From: Tipula vernalis
Taxonomy: Eukaryota > Arthropoda > Insecta > Diptera > Tipulidae
Direction: 5' to 3'
Assembly: GCA_958295665.1 (NCBI GenBank)
Contig: OY282558.1
Location: forward strand, 334,959,106 to 335,023,105
Length of the DNA: 64,000 bases
Both the position numbers and the translations under genes were made by a program. This document shows positions 46,897-56,545 of this stretch, piece by piece. The notes under the pieces are model-generated. The model did not search any database. It saw nothing but the letters and a program-made list of their open reading frames with translations, and had not been told where the DNA came from. Each line of letters starts with the position of its first letter. Within the stretch, counting starts at the first letter, position 1.

Positions 46897-48400
46897 CTGT
46901 TAATAGAAAAATAGAACAGCCAAATAAAGCAAATATAAAATATTTATAAGAGTACAAATTGTAAAAAATTAAAATAAATTCATGAAAAATTGATCTAAAA
47001 TTTTATTGTTCAATTTTTAAGTAGGTAGGTAAATTTATATTGAGCAATTAATAATTCTATCAAAAATTATTCAATATTATTTTTTTTTTGACATACATCT
47101 TTTTTGCCATTTTCACATATCATAAAAATTAAAAGGAACATATTTTCAATGTTATTTTGGTTACTGGATGTTTTATTTTGATTTGGTGTAAATTTTGAAA
47201 TAACCGAATTGTTGAAAATGTGTGTTTTGCTTTTCCAAACGTTTATGCACCTTTTCTATTTTGAAGTGATGTACTTACCTTGCTTTTTAAATGCCTTGAC
47301 AAATTTTCAGATGAGTATTGTTTTTCATCAATACTAGATCTTTGAACTATATTTAGAATAATTTTAATTCATATATTTTTGTCGTAGATTGGCGTTATTT
47401 TACATTTTAGGAAAAAATATAAAACGGCAAAGTTGTTCTAGGGGAAATTTCCCATTTAAATATTGATTTTTTAAACAAAAATAAAATACATATTTCAAAA
47501 ACAGTTTGACTTTGTAATTTGTATTTCGCAAAATTATATACATATATCAAAAACTTAAACAAATCGCCCGAAAAAATGCCTCAACCATTGCAAGCTGAAA
47601 TTGGTGCAAATGGAGGGCGAACTAGATTAGTATCTAAAATAATAAATTGAACACACAGAATGGTGTGTTATTTAACTATTTTATTTGTTAAATAGATACG
47701 TAGATCAAGATTTCGAAAGCTACATTGCTTTGTAGCTACAATATCTTTGTATTGTAGTACAAAAATATAATTAGTATTAATAATGTAAGTAATGTAGCTT
47801 TCGAAATCTTGATCAACGTAAATAAAAATATAGTGTGAAATATAAAAGTGTTCTTAATAACTCAAACTAACTATGTATTCGATAGGAAATCCGTAGAAGA
47901 ACTTTGACTAAAATGCAAAATAACAGATTTATTTGCGAAAAATGACCGAAACCTCCTAAAAGGGCTACAAGCCTCTTTTTCGACCCGTACCGGGTCCTGC
48001 TGACCTTGGGACTAATCGAATTGAAGCCCGAATTTTGTCTAATTCGGCTGGACTATATTCCTTTTTACTCAATTTCTTATTCAGATCTTAAAAAAATTGT
48101 TTTTTAATAGTGATGTAGATAAAAAAAATTATAAAAACTTTGTTGGGTCATCTTCAGTGATGTAGATAAAAAAATTATATAAACTTTGATGGGTCGCATT
48201 TGTTTTAGATAATAAACCTAAATAAAATAATATGTAATGATTACAATGTATTATAAAGGGTTGTCCAAAGGAGACGCAGGAAAATAAAAAATAATTTTGC
48301 AAGGCCGCCATGTTTGTTTTCTGTCATTTTGTTAGTTGAAGGTTGATTCACCAGATTTATCCATTGAGCTCGTCAAGAAAATGACAATTTGACGGAGTAA
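46897..48400. other. AT-rich DNA with one small hairpin element
   Basis: Other than the hairpin at 47698-47819, I see no supported gene or repeat. Confidence 0.4.
47698..47819. mobile_element. 122-bp hairpin MITE
   Basis: ACGTAGATCAAGATTTCGAA and AGCTACATT are mirrored by AATGTAGCT and TTCGAAATCTTGATCAACGT, with one mismatch in 29. TGTAGCTACAATA words form a second palindrome in the loop. Confidence 0.72.
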
Positions 48401-48407
48401 AAACCGG

Positions 48408-49110
48408 AGTTATTATTATTATTATTGATTAAAGGGCCATGTGGGCGATAAGCCACCTCGCACTGCGACTAAAAGATCTATTGTGCTGGACCCTGCTTAA
48501 TTATCCGTCCAGTCAATATTCAGACTCTTAATGAATCTGATAATATTACTGGCCGGTACAAGATACATACTATCTGGGCTCATTGTTCTCCCTTCTAGAT
48601 GTTGCAGTCTTTGCTGGAAAATGGTTGGGCATTGGCACAGAACATGTTCCGGCTGATTCCGTTTCCAGATCGCAGAAGCGGCATCCATCTGTCATACTTA
48701 GGTCCATCTTCTTAAGGTGATACCTTAAGGGGACATGACCTGTGAGGAAGCTAGTAAGCAGACTCACAGGTTTCCTAAGTTCAAGACATTCCTTAACCCT
48801 GACAGACGAAGGTGATATACATTTCTTCGCCTGTTGCAAACCTGGAATTCTGCGCCAGTAGGAGGACTTTTGAACATCTTCCCAGCGTTTTACCGCTGCT
48901 CTAAGGTGCCCCTTAATGACGCCGCAGAAGGGTTCTGGTCCAATAAATGGAGAGGCAGAACCCTCACGGGCGAGGCCATCAGCTGCCTCATTTCCTTCGA
49001 TTCCAGTATGACCTGGCACCCACACAAGTGTTACCTTATTTGAGCCTGCCAGATGTTTAATAACCTTCAGACAACCCCATACCAGCCTTGACTCAACGAT
49101 ACAAGACCTA
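48408..49110 (-). mobile_element. LINE 3' end: RNase H C-terminus, 3' UTR and (TAA)n tail
   Basis: On the minus strand a near-continuous frame reads VWVPGHTGIEGNEAADGLAR, the C-terminal RNase H motif with its catalytic His/Asp. It then runs through a CRFC zinc-like motif. After one frame change it continues EHVLCQCPTIFQQRLQHL to a stop at 48497. A short 3' UTR and a run of AAT/TAA triplets (48410-48428) end the element, as in the I-like clade. It is 5'-truncated, the usual outcome of LINE insertion, and belongs to the same or a sister family as 12280-16090. Confidence 0.85.
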
Positions 49111-49244
49111 AGAGCCTTTAAATCTTAATTTTTTGTAAATCGTAGTTTTTATGCTATTTACGGAAATGCGTATTCGAATTTTGCAGCCGTTTTACCTGAA
49201 ACATTATTATGATTCAATATGGTAAATAACAAACTAAAGAAAAA

Positions 49245-49861
49245 TTACTGATATACATATGTATATATATTAACGAATGTAACGATTTGCAAATTCAGCT
49301 TCAAGGTATTGATATTGTACGGAAAAATTGAAAGTTTATCGACAAATAAGCACCATCGAAGAAGATTGTGATTGTCAATTTGGGGTGCATTATCTTGATG
49401 AAACAGCATTTTCTTTTTCGCTATTTCAAACGCTGCAATAAGCTGCATAATAATCGCCGTTGCTTCTTTTCCTTTTGAAGATAATCATTGATCCCAAAAA
49501 ACTGACGCCATGTCTTTGCCAGCAGATGGAACAGTCTTCGTCTTCTTTGGAGCCCATTCTCCCCTTCCAGTCGATTGTGTTGACCATTCCTTCGTCTCAG
49601 GTGTGAAATAATCGACCGAGAAACTCGGCTTTATTGCTATGCACCATCACCGAACACTCGATTGCCCAACTTTCCAGTCAATAAGCGATGTACTGTACTT
49701 TTGCCTATCATGTATGCTAGCTCGCACACTTTCAGCCGACGGTCATCCAATATCATTTTGTGGATTTTCTTCACCATTTCTGGCGTGGTCACCTCATTTG
49801 ATCTACCACTGCGATGTTCGACTTGACAGCCCTTACGGCCTCGTTTAAACTCTGCCATTCT
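49245..49861 (-). pseudogene. Mariner transposase remnant
   Basis: The N-terminal piece (49858-49637) reads EFKRGRKGCQVEHRSGRSNE, then TTPEMVKKIHKMILDDRRLK and a GKSTVHRLL stretch, the helix-turn-helix region of mariner transposase. A second piece (49448-49370) has KKMLFHQDNAP, the second catalytic Asp motif. The DNA between the pieces is too short for the missing catalytic domain, so there is an internal deletion. Terminal repeats were not identified. Confidence 0.8.
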
Positions 49862-50330
49862 ACATTAGATTATTGTAAACGAAAAAGCAGACCCAGAGTA
49901 GAATCTAGCTCGGGTTTGATATTGGTTGGGCTGACACCTTTCAAATGAAAGTATTCTATACATAACAATAAACTGTTTTCTATCTTTACAAATTCACTGA
50001 GAGAGTTCACTATAGATGGCTGTCAAACAAATACCAAACAACGCAGCATCTTCAAACTTTATAAGATTGATACTTTCGACCATAGTATGTTTTCTCAAAC
50101 TACAACTGCCATCTACATGACAGCTCGGGTACTTCTGGGGCTTCCCTCGTATGATTACAGCTCTACACGCTGGTTCCATTTAAAAAAAACATAAAATTGG
50201 TATCCATTTGTTTTCTTTATGAAATAGTTTTATTCATGATCTGTTTATATTACAAACTTAAGAGCGCTGTCCCTGCTCTCCAACCCACGATCCCTTCTCG
50301 CAACGCTCGCCAACAGATATCCTACATCTT

Positions 50331-50445
50331 TACAATGAACCCATATTTTGGAAAACTGGTTTTAAGTTTTTAACGAATTATATTTTTATTTTTTCAATCT
50401 CGTGAGTTTCTTTATAACCATATTATACTGTATACAAAATCTAAA
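50331..50445. repeat. Dispersed repeat, copy A
   Basis: ACAATGAACCCATATTTTGG, then AAAACTGGTTTTAAGTTTTT and AACGAATTAT match 54067-54185 in the same orientation. The two copies flank the Tc1-containing nested element 3.7 kb apart. Neither is coding. Confidence 0.7.
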
Positions 50446-50587
50446 AACAAAACATATAACACGTGACCACCTCCCAATCTCCCATCAGCCAATCATAACA
50501 CGAAATAAATTTTAAATTTCTTTTCAGTAGATCATTTTTATTTGTATATATAGAGAGATTGTTCATCGTTTAAACACTTTTACTTAC

Positions 50588-50833
50588 CTGATACCTTTCT
50601 AATTGATCCTCGCTTAAATTGGGAGCCCTCCGTCTATCAAGTACCTTTTCTAATTCATAATTTTTTTGCTTTAATTTCTCGCGGTAGTTTTTCATCTGAG
50701 CTAAATGACGCGTATGACGTTCTTCAGATGTTAGATTTCGTAATTTACTTCTTCTTCTTTTCTTTTCACTTTGTTTTATTAATTGTAAAGCACGTTTTTC
50801 CCGTTCTTCTTCTGGTAATCTATTCCGACCCAT
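50588..50833 (-). CDS. First coding exon of an unidentified basic protein
   Basis: The exon starts at ATG 50833 with MGRNRLPEEEREKRALQL and has 82 codons. It ends TATCAG/GTAAGT, a near-perfect splice donor, in phase 0. The peptide is highly charged (QSEKKRRRSKLRNLTSEERH, then a Lys/Glu-rich helix to ERYQ), is predicted by eye to be largely helical or coiled-coil, and probably nuclear. I do not recognise the family. It resembles basic repeat proteins only in composition. The next exon would lie below 50588, but I could not find it. The clean frame and strong donor favour a real gene. Confidence 0.55.
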
Positions 50834-51479
50834 ATTTATCTACTTTATAATTGCACGAACACTAAAAATCGACTAATTTGATGATAATAGGTTAATAGCT
50901 GTAAACCAAATGTAGCAGAAAAAAAACAGTGTAGGTTAATGTGCAGAGGTAGCATAATCAAAGAATAACTATTAATATGATCAGAAATGAAATCCGCCAT
51001 GTTATTTTTAAGAATTAAAAAGGAACAAAATGAATGATCATCAAGCTTCAGTCAAACCAAGAATACTTTAAAGTAGACGAACGTAATTTTTTTCGTGCTC
51101 AGTCATCATTTGTAAGAAAAGCAAAATTTCACGCATTTATAGAAAAATTATTTCACTTGTTGAATTTCATTGATGACATTATTTTGAGGAAATACGTTTT
51201 TGTTTTTAAATGATCACAATTGGAAAGCAAATATAGATAAAAGTAATCCTGTTATTTTGCATTGTTTTATATGCTAAGATATTAATACTTCTAAACCTGA
51301 TTCTCTAAACCGGTTTAGCTTTGTTTATTTTATAATTTCTTAATAATGCCGGTAACTTGTAAAAAAAACTTGTAGTGCGTTGGGATATGCAAATCGATTT
51401 TTAATCTTGCGTTTTTTACAAATGCCTCTAATGAAACAGGGTACCTGGCATTAATACAGGGTGAATGAACTTGCTTTTC

Positions 51480-52181
51480 AGGTAGGCCTACAAACAAGTC
51501 TGGGGTGTTAAATCAGACGATCTGAATGGCCGCATGTTATCGCCAAGTGTTTCGATGACACTTTCACGAAACGTTTGGCGCAAAATGGTAATTGTTTGAC
51601 CGGCTGTGTTGATTTTGGGACCATCAAGTTGAAAGTAAACGCCTTCCATACCAAGTTTGTCCACTTCTTGTATCAAAATGTCGCGCAGAATAGCTCTGTA
51701 ACGATCGCCATGGACAGTAACAGCCCTATCCTCGTTGTTTTAAAATAAGTATGGTCGAATGATTCATTTCGAGTAAATCCCACATCAGATGTTAATTTTT
51801 TTTTGTCGAATTAGTTTTGCTTATTGAGACTGCGTTTGGGACAAAAATGCGCTTCATCGCTCAAAATGTTTTCACTGCCAAAAGTTTGATTCGATTTGGG
51901 CGATGTTTGAATTTTGTATGAGTACATTTTTCAATCAAATTTCAAAATTCGACGAAAATTGGGGTCACCAAATCCCAAGCGCGATGCATGCTTTCTTGTC
52001 GATGTTTTCGCCTTTTTTCACACGCACCATCAATATTCACACTTGGGCGTACGCTGTCTGCCACTGCTGTTTGCATCTGTAATAATACCATTAAAGAAAT
52101 CCTGCAGATAAACGTGTCAGCGTTCTCCCATTCGGCGATTTTACACAACGATATTTTGAACAAAATGCTGTTTGAATGCAA
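51480..52181 (-). pseudogene. Tc1/mariner-superfamily transposase remnant (DUF4817 type)
   Basis: On the minus strand, EGVYFQLDGPKINTAGQTI matches the second catalytic Asp region (usual form FQQDGA-CHTA). NMRPFRSSDLTPQTCL matches the following WP-RS-DLTPLD motif. Upstream, SDEAHFCPKRSLNKQN gives the first Asp region, and a further piece (52181-51942) matches its N-terminal half loosely. Several stops and shifts; dead. Confidence 0.72.
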
Positions 52182-52439
52182 ACAACCGACGATTTCTTTT
52201 CATAAAATTTAAGCATTTCAATCATTTACGGTGCCAACTTTTTATCATTCACTTAGTTATGGCCTTTAGTATTTATAAAAAAGTTAACCATCTAGTTATA
52301 TAGTTTATAGTATTGATCTATGAGACAAACAAATCAGATTTATAATAAATATTTCTTTTAAGCGGTTGAATATTCACCCTTATTGTGATTGTCGCGTCGA
52401 CATCGACAAATCGAAGTAGGAAAAAATTTGTGTTATGTA

Positions 52440-53778
52440 CAGTATTGTTCGAATTAATGTGAACATGAACATTTTTTTTGTTTTTTACTATTAATTGGGC
52501 CATGCCTGTAAAAAAATTCATTTTGCTGCATTTTGTGTAATATGAATTGGTTTAGCAGGTGTTCATTTTTGCCTTTTGTTTTTTTAATTTACCGTTATAA
52601 ATACTTTTTTTCTCTATGATACCTAAGCGAAGTCAGTTTTGTGTCATTAGTCAAATAAAGTAGACTGCATTTTAAAATGGATATTTCGCCAAAAAAACGG
52701 GAGAAAATTGTTACCCTAGGACAGCACACCTCCATGACTCAGAGGGATATTGCGCGAATTTGTTCCGTAAGTTTGGGGGCCGTAAACAAAATTATACGGC
52801 AAAAAAAAGAGACAGGAAGTGTTGAGTTGAAGCGCGTCGAAAGATGTGGAAGGAAGAGAAAAACAACGGCCAGAGATGAGGCGTTTCTAATGAGGCAAAG
52901 CAAAATAGATCCTAAGAAAACTAGTTCCGACTTACAACAAGACCTGACGGAACATGGAGTGAACATTCATGATTCTACTATAAGAAAAAGGCTCATTGAA
53001 ATAGGAAGAAAAGCAATCCGACCAAAGAAAAAGCAATTGTTGACAAAGCCAATGATGAAGAAGCGACTTGTTTGGGCTAGAAAATATGTCAATTGGACTA
53101 CGGAGGATTGGAGAAAAGTTTTGTTCTTGGACGAAACCCATTTTGTCGTGCAGGGACAACGGTCACGGTTTGTGCGAAAATCTGTAGGAGAAAAACTAAC
53201 ATCGCGTCATTTTGATCAAACAGTCAAACATCCACCAAAAAAAAATGTTTTGGGGATGTTTTTCATATATGGGAACAGGCAGTCTGGTGCCAGTAAAAGG
53301 CATGATGAATGGCATAAAATACAAAGAAATCCTAGAACGGAAGCTTCGAAGTAATTTGGAAAAAGTTGGTGTTGATCAAAATATAATTTTTCAACAAGAT
53401 TCAGCGCCATGCCATAAATCCAAAGTAGTAATGAATTACATGACTCAGCAAAAGGTTAGATGTCTCGATTGGCCTGGAAACTCACCGGACTTGAATCCCA
53501 TCGACAATTTATGGGCCATTTGTAAGGCCAAAGTTCGAAAAACAGACTGTACAACAGTTAAAAAGATGGTGGAAGCTGTTATCGAGGTTTGGTTCCGGGA
53601 CCCAGAAATCACTGAAAACTGCCAAAACTTGATTGATTCGATGCCCAGACGTGTGTAAGACGTTATTACTGCCAAAGGTGGACACACATCGTATTAAAAA
53701 CAATTTGTATAAAAAAATATATTAATAAATAATTTCTTACATTAATTTTCTTATTTCACATTAATTCGAACAATACTG
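52440..53778 (+). mobile_element. Tc1-like transposon, 1339 bp, nearly intact
   Basis: CAGTATTGTTCGAATTAATG begins at 52440 and its exact inverse ends at 53778, giving inverted repeats of about 24 bp. TA lies on both sides (52438-52439, 53779-53780), the Tc1/mariner duplication. A single transposase gene fills the element. Matching ends and few lesions indicate a relatively recent insertion into the older outer element. Confidence 0.92.
52677..53658 (+). pseudogene. Tc1 transposase with one frameshift
   Basis: From ATG 52677 the protein shows an N-terminal helix-turn-helix (TQRDIARICSVSLGAVNKII), a GRKRKT hinge, a second helix-turn-helix (TIRKRLIEIG) and catalytic motif FLDETHFVV. The frame breaks in an A-run near 53238-53246. 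The next frame continues MFWGCFSYMGTGS, FQQDSAPCHKS with the second Asp, and SPDLNPIDNLW. The last motif normally has Glu (NPIENLW) and here has Asp, 34 residues after the second Asp. Length of about 325 residues is normal for Tc1. The frameshift is probably a one-base change in the homopolymer; a sequencing error is possible. Confidence 0.9.
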
Positions 53779-53892
53779 TATGTCAATTTCGATAAACATT
53801 TGACGAACGATTCTACATTTTCTGTTGATGCTAAAACGTCATCGATAGAAAATGGTAGAATCGATCGTCAAATGTTAATCGGAGTAGACATA

Positions 53893-53992
53893 GGGCCTGT
53901 TTGTTAATTCGCACGGTGCGGTATAGTGCATAATGTTTTCCTTGTCTCCTTTAATTTATTTTCTATCACCGTGCGAATTATCAAACAGACCC
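53893..53992. mobile_element. 100-bp MITE, ATA duplication
   Basis: GGGCCTGTTTGTTAATTCGC and ACGGTG mirror CACCGT and GCGAATTATCAAACAGACCC with two mismatches. ATA lies on both sides (53890-53892, 53993-53995). The GG-start termini and 3-bp duplication suggest a Harbinger relative. It sits within the outer element at 52375-54058. Confidence 0.7.
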
Positions 53993-54066
53993 ATACACAA
54001 CACAAATTATTTGCCATTTCGATTTGTCGATGCCGATGCGACAATCGCAATAAGGTTGATTGTCTT

Positions 54067-54185
54067 TTGTAATGAACCCACTTTTTGAAAAACTGGTTTT
54101 AAGTTTTTAACGAATTATTATTTTATTTTTTCAGTACCGTGGGATTCTTTATATATAACCAGGTTTTATTGTGTATAGTTCATAA
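54067..54185. repeat. Dispersed repeat, copy B
   Basis: Direct copy of 50331-50445: GTAATGAACCCACTTTTTGA, ACTGGTTTTAAGTTTTTAA, CGAATTAT, and a diverged tail. Non-coding. Confidence 0.7.
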
Positions 54186-54209
54186 TTAACGTACTTGACA
54201 TTTTTTTCG

Positions 54210-54451
54210 AAAATCCATTTTTGATACCAAAATATTCGTCGTGAGCAACTGTATCCGAATTTTTACAATTACGCTAACTTAAAACGACATCCTCCTCACA
54301 CTTAATTAACATAAGTGCAAAAATTCAGTTACATGAATTCAGGTTCAAAAATTCAGTTTCTCACGACGATCGTCCTAACAGTGATTTAACGTAACTGTAA
54401 AAATTCTGTTAGTTTTTCACGACGAACATTTTGGTATCAAAAATGGCTTTT
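54210..54451. mobile_element. 242-bp inverted-repeat element
   Basis: CCATTTTTGATACCAAAATA and TTCGTCGTGAG on the left mirror TCACGACGAACAT and TTTGGTATCAAAAATGG on the right. TTCTCACGACGA and AAAATTC-GTTA words recur inside in both orientations. Target duplication was not defined. Confidence 0.75.
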
Positions 54452-54859
54452 CAAATTATTACAGCTGGAATAATGATCACAAACTTCGGACACGTCCATA
54501 GGATTGTAAATAATATAACAGCTAGCTTGATTTTTTGGTACTTATTTGATACTTATTGACTTATTCGCCGCCATCTTAAATAAGTAAGGTGATTCTTATT
54601 GATTTAAGCTTACTTATTTTAACAGCAACATCAAAAAAATGAAAATGCAGTAGTATTAACTTCGAAGCGATCTTTTTTATTATTTATTATATTAATATTA
54701 TTAAATTTTTCATTTTTGGGTCTAGTTTATTTTAATTATCTGTATTTTAATTTTATGTAATTTCTATTTGCGATCGAAATTTTTTTTTTGTAAGAAAGAG
54801 ATAGAAAGTAAGTCACCTCGCCAGACTACTTATTTGTATAAGCTAAGTTCCACAAATAA

Positions 54860-55601
54860 GGCTGGAAACACACCGAATTAGTCAAAACGTTTTTGCTTCG
54901 AGTAGGCAAGACGATTTCTCTAAACATAGTGCACATACAATCAAACAAATTGTTTTTAGTCAAATTGTCTCGTGTTGCTTTATAGGTTGGTGTGAATTGA
55001 TTTCATAGAATACAAAATGTCGTCGGAGTCAGAGGTTAATTTTGTATTATGTGCATATTATTTTATAAAGTGTAGTAAACAGCGAAATAAAGGAAAAGGT
55101 TGGGTTCATCCCATCAATTAAATACGTTCAGAAAAAAATACTTTATTTATATTTTTTAATGAATTGCGATGTGATGTTGTAGGTATATTGTATTTTAATA
55201 TAATTTTTTTTGTACCACAAAAATCCTTATTAAATTGATTTATAAAACAGCGACCACGAAACGACTTCAAACACTTTTTTTTTGATTCAATCAGTTTTGT
55301 CTTGTGTTGCTTTGATTTGTGTCAGTATGAACTAACACAGTGATTTATGGAGTATGAACACCTTCAATCATGTTTCATTAGTCAAATTTGACTTAACACA
55401 ATTTTGCTTTATTATGTGTGAATGGACTCAAAAAGCACAATACAATGTTTGCCGTTCTATGCTTTATCAAACAAAATGTTTGACGTAAAATTGTTTTGCA
55501 TGATTCAGTGTGCATAGCGCTATACAATCGTATGCATTTTGGCCGCAAGTCGCTTTAAGACAAGAAAAAAACGTTTTGTCTAATTCGGTGTGTTTCCAGC
55601 C
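54860..55601. mobile_element. 742-bp Harbinger-like MITE, TAA duplication
   Basis: GGCTGGAAACACACCGAATT begins at 54860 and its inverse ends at 55601. Repeats extend through AGTCAAAACGTTTTTG with mismatches. TAA flanks both ends (54857-54859, 55602-55604). GG termini with TAA target sites are characteristic of PIF/Harbinger. The interior has mirrored GTCAAATTGTCTCGTGTTGC-like words but no transposase or MADF/Myb protein. Confidence 0.85.
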
Positions 55602-55851
55602 TAATTCGTTTAGAAAACAGTCTATGCCAACTTCGAATTAAACGGTTAATATCGAGAAATAGAACTACTCAAACAAATTTTTGTTTTTCTTTCTTTATAC
55701 AATATATATTATTACAAAAAATTCAAAAAATGATGGGTATACACTAAATATGTTTTTTATCTTTTTCTGCATGGTTAGCTATTAATTCGTTTTAAAATTT
55801 AAAATGACATTATTATATCAAATTTATCACTCTGAAATTCGCTGAACGTGT

Positions 55852-56545
55852 AATTTCCAGCGTTTTAAAACTAGCTCTGTAAAATTTGTTATTTCCTTTC
55901 TACACATCGAATAATAATTTTTACAACTGATCGATTTGAATAGTGAGTAGAAAACAAAACATACTATATTCTGATGATTATTTATTTTGCGTCGAACAAA
56001 GAAGAAAAGAAAAATATTCTCTACTCAGTCAATTCAATACTACGAAATATTCTATTCGTTATTCAAACAAAGGGGAGAGTAAAACTAGAGAATGGAAGAT
56101 TAATTTTGTTTAAGTTGCGCATAAGCAAAATAAAATTTGTCGTTTTACACCAAATTATGATAAAATATTCGAATTTTTGGCCAAAATTATCACTGTTCGA
56201 ACTCAATTCTCGATATAGCCCCAAAAATAAATCAAAACAATTTTGCACCTTTAATAAAACTTGTACATTTAAATACTATTCAAAAATTTTTCACTAATTA
56301 TTCATTCAGCAGTGAACAAAACAGAAGAAAAATATATTTCTATTCTATTCAGTAGATCGATTCTCTCATTTTGTTTCTTTTCTTCGCTCATTATTTATTT
56401 GTTACTGAATAGTATTCTTGAATTTTTGGTTTACTATTTTGATCGAAGAAGAGAAAAGAGAATTGAAATATTCATTTAAAACTAGAAGAAAGGGAATAAA
56501 AACAAACTGAAGAGTAATTTTAAACGCTGGTAATTTCTCTTTGTG
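55852..56545. mobile_element. 694-bp element with imperfect inverted repeats
   Basis: GTAATTTCCAGCGTTTTAAA near 55852 is mirrored by TTTAAACGCTGGTAATTTCT ending near 56545, with further diverged pairing inward over about 55 bp. AT-rich ORF 55974-56297 inside has no recognisable motif and is not called. Confidence 0.6.

Larger units (their letters stand above)
52375..54058. mobile_element. Outer inverted-repeat element split by a Tc1 transposon
   Basis: CACCCTTATTGTGATTGTCG followed by a CGACATCGACAAATCG block at 52375-52437 is mirrored at about 53995-54058. Removing the Tc1 element and the small MITE leaves a short element of roughly 240 bp with 60-bp inverted repeats. Inside, 53781-53889 is another palindrome around ATTTGACGA and TCGTCAAAT. 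Confidence 0.72.

Noticed and set aside
55974..56297. 107-residue ORF inside the 694-bp inverted-repeat element
   Set aside because: Low-complexity, AT-driven composition and no transposase motif.
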